A stretch of DNA of 64,000 nucleotides from NCBI GenBank assembly GCA_036343175.1, contig JAZASR010000004.1, positions 53,753-117,752 on the forward strand. Reading direction: 5' to 3'. This stretch comes from JAEEJA01 sp036343175. Lineage in GTDB: Bacteria; Bacillota; Clostridia; Lachnospirales; Lachnospiraceae. Under the pieces are notes generated by a model, which did not search any database, was not told the origin of the DNA, and saw nothing but the letters and a program-made list of their open reading frames with translations. Each line of letters opens with the position of its first letter. The stretch's first letter is position 1. The position numbers and the translations under genes are program-made. Shown here piece by piece: positions 43,065-51,375 of the stretch.

Positions 43065-43094
43065 ATTATAATAAGCACTGAGCTTTAATGTCAA
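43065..43094 (-). promoter_or_regulatory. promoter of the T-box/trp transcript
   Basis: Minus strand -35 TTGACA (43089-43094), 18-bp spacer, -10 TATAAT (43065-43070), start near 43058. Confidence 0.72.
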
Positions 43095-43103
43095 GTGCTA
43101 ATT

Positions 43104-43853
43104 TCATTTGATGTTAAAGATTATCTCACCTGCTGCATATGGAGCCAGAGTCTTTGGAGAATAATCAAGAGTAATGCCATTGCCATTGTAATAAAACGGG
43201 AGATCGCTTATCCTGGACTCTTTCAGGAAAAGCTCATTGTCATCATAGAAGCTGTACTTCTTGTATTTCTTATTCTTTACATCCCTGTAAGCGTCGATAA
43301 CAGAATTGATGATAGAGGTCCTGCTGCCGCTCAGGAAATCATCGGCATAAAGCCTTTTTCCACTCTTCAAACTGAATGTATATGTATCGACTCTATAGTC
43401 AACGTCACTGCCTATCTTATCTTTATATACGTACTTGAGGCTTACGTAATCATCATTAATATATTTAACGAACCATTTGCCATTGATATCATATGCATCA
43501 GAGAGCTTTGAATCCTTATATACATCATTGGCTGCCTTGGCAAGCTTATCTTTATCGTCCATGAATTTATCTCTCAGATCGAACAGGAAATCATTGACAG
43601 TATTGACTGCCTTGCTGTCCCCATCTATGATCGGGAGTCTGTATGAATACTCAAGGACCTCAGTCTTTGAAGACTTATCATACTTTTTTGAGTCATTGTT
43701 GAAGTTATCAGCATATAAAGTATTGGAGTATATTCTGTATTTATATTCAGCTGCCTCTGCCCTGGTACTTAGAAGACCCGTAAGCGCAAAAAGAGAAAGA
43801 GCCATGCAGAAACATGACATAAGAAACATAATAACATTGCTCTTCGTTCTCAT
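43104..43853 (-). CDS. secreted DUF3298-domain protein
   Basis: 249 residues from ATG 43853 (AGAGAGGA upstream). Signal peptide to about residue 33 (STRAEA-AE). The mature part is a DUF4163/DUF3298 unit: an N-terminal half (EVLEYSYRLPIIDG...AVNTVNDFL) and the DUF3298 part with TYTFSLKSGKRLYADDFL and LDYSPKTLAPYAAGEIIF. The same fold forms the extracellular lysozyme-binding part of RsiV, but here there is no membrane anchor or sigma-binding region. It could bind lysozyme or wall fragments. Function unproven. Confidence 0.85.
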   Translation of the reverse strand: MRTKSNVIMFLMSCFCMALSLFALTGLLSTRAEAAEYKYRIYSNTLYADNFNNDSKKYDKSSKTEVLEYSYRLPIIDGDSKAVNTVNDFLFDLRDKFMDDKDKLAKAANDVYKDSKLSDAYDINGKWFVKYINDDYVSLKYVYKDKIGSDVDYRVDTYTFSLKSGKRLYADDFLSGSRTSIINSVIDAYRDVKNKKYKKYSFYDDNELFLKESRISDLPFYYNGNGITLDYSPKTLAPYAAGEIIFNIK

Positions 43854-43919
43854 AATGATCCTCTCTTCATAAGATAGCACCTTGCTATATAACTATATAA
43901 CCAACTATACATATAATAA

Positions 43920-43955
43920 AACCCTCTGACAAAATTTTCAAGTCGTCAGAGGGTT
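43920..43955 (-). terminator. intrinsic terminator after glgB
   Basis: An 11-bp perfect stem (AACCCTCTGAC 43920-43930 with 43945-43955) followed on the minus strand by TTTT. An inverted pair (CAGATCATCAGA) lies between it and the glgB stop codon. Confidence 0.85.
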
Positions 43956-44078
43956 GATTCTCAAATCTTAATATAATTGTAAGATTATGTCAGAACTTTT
44001 TATTATCAGATCATGGCAGATATCATCAGACCATAGGTTAAATACAGACTCCTTTGATCTGATGATCTGTAAAAAATA

Positions 44079-46487
44079 TCATTTCTTACCTGTCTTCTTT
44101 CTTCCGCGTTTTGCAGGAGTCTTTTCTTTTACAGGCTCTTTCTCCTTATCGGATTCAGTCCCGGCTTTCTCATCATCTTCCTTCTCAGATGACTCTTCCT
44201 CCTTCTCCGGCATCTTTACTGTAAAGTCATCGGCTGCAGGCGATCTGTCAAGTGTCTTCTGGTCGGTATAGTCATATCTGAAGATAGTTATTGAGAGCGG
44301 CGGCACATTCATAACGAAGCTGTAATCGCGGTCATCACATCCGACATCTTCAGACTCTATGACCTTGCTGTTCTCTATTCCCCACCCTCCGAACTCAGGA
44401 TCGTCTGATGTGAGAAGCATCTCATATCTTGTAAGGCAAGGTACTCCGAAACGCATATTATCGCGCTGGACAGGGGTAAAGTTGCAGATGAAGAGGAGCT
44501 GATCCTTAGCGGTGGATCCGCGTCTTACGAATGACACTACGCTGATATCAGATCTGTCGCAGCTCATCCACTCGAATCCCATAGGATCAAAATCATTGAC
44601 CCAGAAAGCATCGTATTTATCATAAAGGTGATTCAGGGCCTTTACAAAGTTCTGAACACCCTGGTTCTTCGGATTGGAAAGAACGAACCAGTCAAGAGAC
44701 CTCTTCTCGCTCCACTCTCTGTATTGAGCAAACTCCTGCCCCATGAAAAGGAGCTTCTTGCCGGGATGACCCCACATAAAGCCATAGGCAAGCCTTAAGT
44801 TTGCGAACTTATCATTCTCATTGCCAGGCATCTTCTCGATCATGGAGCCCTTCATGTGGACTACCTCGTCATGAGAAAGTACCTGTATGAAGTTCTCGCT
44901 GTATGCATATTGCATGGAGAATGTGAGCATGTTGTGGTTAGGACCTCTGAAATACGGATCCATGTGCATATATGTGAGGAAATCGTTCATCCAGCCCATG
45001 TTCCACTTGAAGAGGAAGCCCAGTCCATTGAGTGATACTGGTGCAGTAACGCCTGCCCATGATGTCGACTCTTCAGCTATTATCATGGTTCCAGGCTCTT
45101 CTGACTCAAATGTCTGGTTGAGCTGATGAAAGAAATTAATGGCGTCATAGTTGGAATTGCCGCCGTCTTCATTAGGCAGCCATGCTCCGTCCTGCTTGCC
45201 GTAGTCAAGGTAAAGCATGGATGCTACCGCATCTACACGGAGCCCGTCAACGTGGTATACCCTGCTCCAGAAAAGCGCTGAGCCAAGCAGGAAATTGCTT
45301 ACTTCGTGCTTGCCATAGTTGAATATATATGTGCCCCAGTCAGGGTGCTCTCCTCTTCTTGGGTCCGGGTGCTCATAAAGAGCCTGTCCGTCGAATCTTC
45401 CAAGTCCGAATTCATCTCTTGGGAAGTGGGCCGGTACCCAGTCAAGGATCACTCCGATACCGTGCTCATGCATATAATCGACGAAGTACATGAAGTCCTC
45501 CGGCTCGCCGTATCTTCTCGTAGGAGCAAAATATCCTGTTACCTGATAGCCCCATGAACCGTCGAACGGGTGCTCTGAGATACCCATAAGTTCTATATGA
45601 GTGTAGCCCATGTCATTCAGATATTTTGCAATCTCAGGTGCGAGTTCTCTGTAGCTGAAGAAACCGTTGTCGTCATCCTCCACCTTCTTTTTCCATGAGC
45701 CTAAGTGGCACTCATAAATGCTCATAGGCTTTCTCATCATGGAGCTTCTTGTCTCTTTATGACGTTCAGATATCCACTTTGCATCCTTCCACTTATACTC
45801 TGTAAGATCAGCAACGACTGAAGCATTGTCCGGTCTCAGCTGTGCTTCATTGGCATAAGGATCTGCCTTGAAGATGGTATCTCCGTTCCTGGTCAGGATC
45901 TGGTACTTGTAAACTGCCCCAGGCTTTACGTCCGGTATGAAAAGCTCATATATGCCTGATACATCCTGTATCATCATCTGGTGCAGACGGGCATCCCAAA
46001 GGTTAAAGTCGCCGACTACCGAAACCTCTCTGGCATGCGGAGCCCATACAGCAAAATGTGTGCCCTTTACTCCATTGATAGTCATAGGGTGAGCACCAAG
46101 CTTCTCATATATATTCAGGTGCTTTCCTTCTGCAAATAAGTATCTGTCCATATCGGAAATGATGGATGTAAAGCAGTATGGGTCTGCAGTTGTAACAACG
46201 TTGTCCGGTCCGTACTCGATATGAAGCTGATAAGGGGCTTTGATCTTCTTGCCTGTAAGGAACTTACCAAAGAAACCGCTGCCGGGATTGATCTCACTAA
46301 GCTCGACAGCTCCTCTCCCCTTCATGTCTGTAACTGTTACTGCATGGGCCTCAGGCCTGAATACCGTTATTACCTGCCCGTCCATGAATTCATGAAGGCC
46401 AAGCAAATGCTGCGGTGCATTGTTGCGTGTAGCAAGCAGCTCATCATAGCCTATCCAATTGATCCACTGTTCAAGTTTCTGCTGCAT
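44079..46487 (-). CDS. glgB: 1,4-alpha-glucan branching enzyme with basic tail
   Basis: 802 residues from ATG 46487 (AAGGAGG upstream). Adds alpha-1,6 branches to glycogen. Two N-terminal beta domains (about 10-235, the second a CBM48 in THFAVWAPHAREVSVVGDF) precede the GH13 barrel: WVPAHFP, GLRVDAVASMLY (nucleophile Asp), AEES (acid Glu), LSHDEVVH. The last 50 or so residues are an unusual Lys/Glu-rich tail ending PAKRGRKKTGKK, beyond the usual end of the family. No other glg gene is adjacent. Confidence 0.95.
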   Translation of the reverse strand: MQQKLEQWINWIGYDELLATRNNAPQHLLGLHEFMDGQVITVFRPEAHAVTVTDMKGRGAVELSEINPGSGFFGKFLTGKKIKAPYQLHIEYGPDNVVTTADPYCFTSIISDMDRYLFAEGKHLNIYEKLGAHPMTINGVKGTHFAVWAPHAREVSVVGDFNLWDARLHQMMIQDVSGIYELFIPDVKPGAVYKYQILTRNGDTIFKADPYANEAQLRPDNASVVADLTEYKWKDAKWISERHKETRSSMMRKPMSIYECHLGSWKKKVEDDDNGFFSYRELAPEIAKYLNDMGYTHIELMGISEHPFDGSWGYQVTGYFAPTRRYGEPEDFMYFVDYMHEHGIGVILDWVPAHFPRDEFGLGRFDGQALYEHPDPRRGEHPDWGTYIFNYGKHEVSNFLLGSALFWSRVYHVDGLRVDAVASMLYLDYGKQDGAWLPNEDGGNSNYDAINFFHQLNQTFESEEPGTMIIAEESTSWAGVTAPVSLNGLGFLFKWNMGWMNDFLTYMHMDPYFRGPNHNMLTFSMQYAYSENFIQVLSHDEVVHMKGSMIEKMPGNENDKFANLRLAYGFMWGHPGKKLLFMGQEFAQYREWSEKRSLDWFVLSNPKNQGVQNFVKALNHLYDKYDAFWVNDFDPMGFEWMSCDRSDISVVSFVRRGSTAKDQLLFICNFTPVQRDNMRFGVPCLTRYEMLLTSDDPEFGGWGIENSKVIESEDVGCDDRDYSFVMNVPPLSITIFRYDYTDQKTLDRSPAADDFTVKMPEKEEESSEKEDDEKAGTESDKEKEPVKEKTPAKRGRKKTGKK

Positions 46488-46647
46488 CTTCTCCTCCTTT
46501 TTTGCAGGGAAATACATAGAAGTACATTCCCGCATATAGACCCAGTTTTTATGCATTCATTATAGCATAATGAAGATATATTTTCTCTTATTATTTTTAT
46601 AAATAAAACGATTTTCATAAATTCAATTTCCCTGAAAATTAAAAATC

Positions 46648-46684
46648 GTCCGGAAGACCCTCGTATGGAAGGTATCTCCCGGAC
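46648..46684 (-). terminator. terminator after the peptide-binding lipoprotein gene
   Basis: Stem GTCCGG...CCGGAC with an interrupted upper part (46648-46660, 46671-46684), followed on the minus strand by TTTTT. Confidence 0.75.
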
Positions 46685-46716
46685 TATATATCAATATTCT
46701 CAGTCGGTAAAGGGAC

Positions 46717-48711
46717 TTACTTTGTCTGAACAAGATAAAGCTCCTCTGTCCAGTTATAATATGGCGTAATATCAGCAGCCACGCTTTTCTGGTCTACCCT
46801 CCTGCTGGAGAAAAGTATCATGTCTCTTTCCTGAAAAAGCGGCACTTCCAGCGCCTCATCCATAACAAGGCCGTAGATCTTATTATTGATCTCAGCTTTT
46901 TTCTCCGGGTCTGTCTGATAACGGTTCTCAGATAAATATTCATTGATGTCACCGTTCACCATGGAAAAATAGTTCTCATCCATGTCATAGCTGCCATAAT
47001 ATTTTTTGTAAAGATCAGGATCCGGATCAGTATCAAAGTCCTCCAACCATATGTCCAGTTTATGTTTCTTACGCATCTTCTTAAGCTTTTTATCCTTCAA
47101 ATATGACACTTCAGTATTAAAGCCCATATCATTAAGGATCAATGAGGCCTTTGAAAATATCCTGTACACGGCTCCTCCATCATCGTCATCCAGAGAGATC
47201 CCAAAATTGATATAACCGGGAAGACCTTCCACATTCTTAATGTGGCCATTTTCATTGAATTCAAAGCCAGCTTTTTCAAAATATCTGATAGCTGTCTGCC
47301 TTGCGCTTTCATACCTGGCGTCACTTTCCAGCTCTTTTCTTCCATAGACAGCCTTACCGTCAGGCCCGGTTGAATATGCTTCCTTAAATCCCTTCTGATC
47401 AGGCAAAGGATGATCGGGACCCGTAAATGATGTGGGATAATCTATCTTTTTTCTGGAAAATGAATAAAAGTTATCGATGATATTAGCTCTGTCAGCCGCT
47501 ATCAGAGTGCAGATGCCCTTGCGCAGATTTATAGATCTTTCAGAATCAAATGTCTTATTTACAGACACATTCACGCCGTTCAGACAGACTGTCCAATAGT
47601 TTTCGGCATCATAGAACCTGGTAAACAGGGTAGAACCATTGACCAATCCTCCCGGATTCCTGCCTGCGGCCTGCTTAACTGCCGTATAACTTCCGTCTGC
47701 GTAAACCACATCATAGGCTCCCTGATTAATGCCTTCTGCCAGGTCAAAAGCCTCCTTTTCTCCAACAGGCTTAAGCTCAAGAAATGCTGAAACAGGCACT
47801 CCTCTGAAATAATTCTGATTTGCTTCAAAATACATGCTTCCCTGTTCTGTTTTTACATATCTGTATGGACCGGCGCCAAAGAGTGTTTTCTCTTCATTTT
47901 TTAGTTCTGATACTACGCCTTTTTTGACTCCGAAGCCGTTATTCTCCGGATCGATCAGGGATCTTTTCCCATAATAGTTCATGGAGAGAATCGGAATATT
48001 TATGTTATGAATGAACTTTCTGTCATAGCCCTCTGTCGTTATGACAAGTTCATATTTGCTTAGCCGCTTTATACCCCTGATATAGTCCTTATTGCCCTCA
48101 TTGTAAAGCTTCAGGCCTACGATGCTGCTATGAGCAAGTGAGAACGGACCTTCATAATCAGTATCAGCAAATGCATATAGCGAGAATATAACATCATCAG
48201 CATTCAGTTCAGAACCATCGGAAAATGTAAGATATTTCCCGAGCTTTATGTCATACTTAGTCGTATCCATAGTACGGTTAAAAGATACTTTAATGTCTGC
48301 GGGACCATGATATGTATATTTATTGCCGTTATAGGTCCTCTTCTCCCCTTCAAGCGCATTTTCGACCACCTGGTCATCACGGTCAAACGTGAGAAGATGC
48401 ACCTGTGTTGCCGTAAGAGCCATCATGCCGCCATCGTTCTGATCTGTAAAGGGATTCACCTTCTCATCCAGTTCTTTAACTGCTATTACAAGAGGATCAT
48501 CAAGACCGGAATCGCTTTTGCCGTTGGCAACATTCATGTTCTCGTGAGTTACATTCATCTCACTTGTAGTATTTTCCCTGCCGTCAGGCTTTACGACTTC
48601 TACCTTCTTCTGACCGCAGCCTGTCAATATAACAGGCAGTGCCAACATAATGGCTAAAACAGATATCTTTGCTGAATTTATTATCTTTTTCCCGCGAAAT
48701 GTGCTGAACAT
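46717..48711 (-). CDS. family 5 extracellular solute-binding lipoprotein
   Basis: 664 residues. The lipobox is VILTGC (Cys about 32). The mature protein has the SBP_bac_5 layout used for oligopeptides: DPLVIAVKELDEKVNPFTD near the start, then SDGSELNADDVIFSLYAF, and a long C-terminal domain with LRKGICTLIAADR. No opp/dpp permease or ATPase gene is beside it, so it either serves a distant transporter or acts as a receptor. It has a terminator and lies 230 bp from glgB. Confidence 0.88.
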   Translation of the reverse strand: MFSTFRGKKIINSAKISVLAIMLALPVILTGCGQKKVEVVKPDGRENTTSEMNVTHENMNVANGKSDSGLDDPLVIAVKELDEKVNPFTDQNDGGMMALTATQVHLLTFDRDDQVVENALEGEKRTYNGNKYTYHGPADIKVSFNRTMDTTKYDIKLGKYLTFSDGSELNADDVIFSLYAFADTDYEGPFSLAHSSIVGLKLYNEGNKDYIRGIKRLSKYELVITTEGYDRKFIHNINIPILSMNYYGKRSLIDPENNGFGVKKGVVSELKNEEKTLFGAGPYRYVKTEQGSMYFEANQNYFRGVPVSAFLELKPVGEKEAFDLAEGINQGAYDVVYADGSYTAVKQAAGRNPGGLVNGSTLFTRFYDAENYWTVCLNGVNVSVNKTFDSERSINLRKGICTLIAADRANIIDNFYSFSRKKIDYPTSFTGPDHPLPDQKGFKEAYSTGPDGKAVYGRKELESDARYESARQTAIRYFEKAGFEFNENGHIKNVEGLPGYINFGISLDDDDGGAVYRIFSKASLILNDMGFNTEVSYLKDKKLKKMRKKHKLDIWLEDFDTDPDPDLYKKYYGSYDMDENYFSMVNGDINEYLSENRYQTDPEKKAEINNKIYGLVMDEALEVPLFQERDMILFSSRRVDQKSVAADITPYYNWTEELYLVQTK

Positions 48712-48975
48712 ACCTTACTTCCTTTATCTATTATATATTATCCATGCTTCAATATTATAACGGACATGCCTGCATATATTTTTTTCACTGCGCAATTAAT
48801 ATTTCTGTTTCCTTGCATTTATACAATATCCGGCAGAAGCATTTATTCTATTATATTTTTACTTAAAGTCTCATTAAAGCAAGCATAATAATATCATAAT
48901 GATCATCTTTTGAAAAGCAACAATATATTCATGAAACAAAAAAACGCTACGACTGTTTTCTTTTTTGACAGAAAA
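48712..48975 (-). other. leader region of the binding-protein gene
   Basis: AT-rich, no gene. A -10 TATAAT is present on the minus strand at 48754-48759, with no good -35 at the expected distance. Nothing else was recognised. Confidence 0.4.
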
Positions 48976-49014
48976 AAGAGAAGCCAGACACTTTTAAAGC
49001 ATCTGGCCTCTCTT
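48976..49014 (-). terminator. terminator after the CUT1 permease genes
   Basis: A 13-bp stem with one mismatch (48976-48988, 49002-49014; core GCCAGA/TCTGGC), followed on the minus strand by a T run. Confidence 0.8.
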
Positions 49015-49117
49015 CTTTATGAGAGAATTCTATTATGACAGATATCTTCCTTAACATTCCGGACAGGGACGTCCTGAGCATATAAGAACTGACATAATAC
49101 TTAAATTCTGAATCAGA

Positions 49118-50014
49118 TCAACCCTTTACGCCACCAAGAGCAACGCCGGCAACAATGTACTTAGCGAAGATCAGGTAAGCAACAAGAAGCGGGATGATTG
49201 TTATGAACAGACCCATATAAACGATACCATAATCAACACGGAACTGATCAGATGTAAGCATCTGGACGAACATAGGAAGTGTCTTCTTCTTCTCAGATGT
49301 GATCATGATAGTAGGTGTGAAGAGGTTGTTCCACTGTGCTACGAACTGGAAGATAGCCTGTGTAGCAAGAGCCGGCTTCATGATAGGTACTATGATCGTA
49401 TTGAAGATACGGAACTCGCCTGCGCCGTCGATACGGGCTGCCTCTATCATTTCGATAGAGAGTGTTGACTCCATGTACTGTTTCATAAAGAATACAACAG
49501 AAGGAGCTGCAATTGCAGGAACAATAAGAGGTATATAACTGTCTACAAGATTAAGCTTAAGCATGAATCTGTAGAAACCTATGATCGTGATCTGGTTAGG
49601 TACGAACATGATGCCTAAGATGAAGCCCCATGCAAAGTTCTTTAACTTGAAGTTATATACATGTACGCCATAAGCTGTCATTGCTGAGAAATATACAGCA
49701 CAGAATGTACCAGGAGCAGCTATGATAAGTGAGTTAAGCATCGCTCTCCAAAGTGTGATCTGCATACCATTCTGCTTGTCAATGAGGTGTTTTAAGTTCT
49801 CTGCAAAATGTGTTGATGGTATAAGTGTTACACCTGTCTTTATCGCTTCATTAGATCTTGTAGAGTTAATGATCAGAAGGAGGAAAGGAAGTACAGACAG
49901 GAGACAGAATAATATACAAACTATATGTCTGATAAGCTTCTGTCTGAAAAGCTGTCTTGAGTAGCTCTTGAGCTTATCGCTCTGAGCTGCAGCTGATCCA
50001 CTAGTATAGTTCAT
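49118..50014 (-). CDS. carbohydrate ABC transporter permease (MalG type)
   Basis: 298-residue inner permease of a CUT1 sugar importer. Six membrane helices. The EAA loop that docks the ATPase is EAARIDGAGEFRIFNTIIVPIMKPAL-like (about 198-224). Its start overlaps the end of the partner permease gene. The substrate is not evident. Confidence 0.92.
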   Translation of the reverse strand: MNYTSGSAAAQSDKLKSYSRQLFRQKLIRHIVCILFCLLSVLPFLLLIINSTRSNEAIKTGVTLIPSTHFAENLKHLIDKQNGMQITLWRAMLNSLIIAAPGTFCAVYFSAMTAYGVHVYNFKLKNFAWGFILGIMFVPNQITIIGFYRFMLKLNLVDSYIPLIVPAIAAPSVVFFMKQYMESTLSIEMIEAARIDGAGEFRIFNTIIVPIMKPALATQAIFQFVAQWNNLFTPTIMITSEKKKTLPMFVQMLTSDQFRVDYGIVYMGLFITIIPLLVAYLIFAKYIVAGVALGGVKG

Positions 50015-50991
50015 TATCTCATACCTGCCTTTCTGAGCCTCTTCTGCTCTTTCTTAAGCTTTCTGGCATCCTTATCACCCATAGTATAGAGGAGTATAAG
50101 TGAAGCTATAAGCGTAATTACGAAGAGAAGTACTGATACTGCTGCGGCCTTACCAACCTGGGACTGATAAAGCCTCATGATATACATGGTAAGTGTTGTG
50201 GACTTATCATCAGGCTGACCAATATATCCTGTTGTTGATACATTAAAGAGTGCAGGAATATCGTAGTTCTGAAGACCACCGATAAGAGATGTGATCAGCA
50301 CATAGAGAAGGATAGGTTTGAGCAGCGGAAGCGTGATAGAGAAAAACTTCTTTGCTGAACCAGCACCATCGATATCTGCTGCTTCGTAGATATCAGGGCT
50401 GATACCAAGAACACCGGATATAAGAAGGATAGACGTATTACCATACCACATCCAGAAAAGAATGTAGGAAATGATACCACGTGTACCTGCAACGCTCTGC
50501 ATGAAATCGTACTTTGCAGATATAATCCCCATATTGCGGAGTGTCATGGTTACAGGGCCCTGAGCGCCGAACATGGCATTGAAAAGTACTGATATAGATG
50601 CAGCCGTAATAAGAGATGGAAGGTAAATTATACACTTATATAATCCTCTTCCCTTAAGGAGAACCTGATCATCAGAAAGCCAGGCTGCCATAAGCAGGGA
50701 GATAACGATCTGAGGAACGAAGTTGCAGAGCCAGATGATAACTGTATTTCCAAAGTAAAGCAGGAAATAAGCCTTTTCACCATTGCCGAGACCAAGAAGA
50801 TTGACGAAATTGGCCAATCCACCAAATGTGATGGTCTCTTTTAAGTTTCTCTTCTCATACAGCAATGTACTGTAATAGAATGTTGTAAGTAATGGCCAGA
50901 ACTGGAAGATCAGATATACGATAAAGAAAGGTGCTATGAAAATATAGCCGTACTTACCGTATTCGACAGTTCTATGCTTCTGTTTATTCAT
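50014..50991 (-). CDS. carbohydrate ABC transporter permease (MalF type)
   Basis: 325-residue CUT1 permease with six or more membrane helices. The EAA loop is EAADIDGAGSAKKFF. It has a basic C-terminal tail (KLKKEQKRLRKAGMR). It is transcribed from its own promoter (51188-51215), separated from the binding-protein gene by a terminator. Confidence 0.92.
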   Translation of the reverse strand: MNKQKHRTVEYGKYGYIFIAPFFIVYLIFQFWPLLTTFYYSTLLYEKRNLKETITFGGLANFVNLLGLGNGEKAYFLLYFGNTVIIWLCNFVPQIVISLLMAAWLSDDQVLLKGRGLYKCIIYLPSLITAASISVLFNAMFGAQGPVTMTLRNMGIISAKYDFMQSVAGTRGIISYILFWMWYGNTSILLISGVLGISPDIYEAADIDGAGSAKKFFSITLPLLKPILLYVLITSLIGGLQNYDIPALFNVSTTGYIGQPDDKSTTLTMYIMRLYQSQVGKAAAVSVLLFVITLIASLILLYTMGDKDARKLKKEQKRLRKAGMR

Positions 50992-51187
50992 AGAAACTTA
51001 CACCCCTTTTCTTTTATTTTTTATCCATATTCATGATTGAATACAATCGCTGAACGAATATACAAATCTTTCAGCATTAACTTATATATTGATAATGCCT
51101 ATGATTACATTAATTCAAAGATTGCAAATAATCACGAATACAGCAGTTTTCATATCCAGATAATTATAAACAATCTTGCTTTTGTTG

Positions 51188-51221
51188 ATAATAGCCAATA
51201 ATAAACGTAAATCAAGCGCTT
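51188..51221 (-). promoter_or_regulatory. permease promoter with AAGCGCTT operator-like core
   Basis: Minus strand -35 TTGATT (51210-51215), 16-bp spacer, -10 TATTAT (51188-51193). AAGCGCTT (51214-51221) overlaps the -35 and is like the core of LacI/CcpA-family sites, though outer positions match a cre site only partly. Confidence 0.55.
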
Positions 51222-51257
51222 TTCTTGTGCATTTTTTTGTTGAAATCTTAAAAAAAA

Positions 51258-51286
51258 CTGCTCCCTTCACATCCCGAAGGAAGCAG
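51258..51286 (-). terminator. terminator after the sugar-binding lipoprotein gene
   Basis: An 11-bp stem with one mismatch (CTGCTCCCTTC 51258-51268, GAAGGAAGCAG 51276-51286), followed on the minus strand by a T run of seven or more. Confidence 0.85.
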
Positions 51287-51375
51287 ATAAATTCGAAAAT
51301 TTATTTTATTGATCAGGTCACCCGGCAGGATGACCCAGACCTAAGTTTGATCTTTAAGAAAGACCGTACTTTTAA

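Noticed and set aside
51205..51225. Firm call of a CcpA cre site
   Set aside because: The AAGCGCTT core is present, but the outer positions match the consensus only partly, so it is reported only as operator-like.
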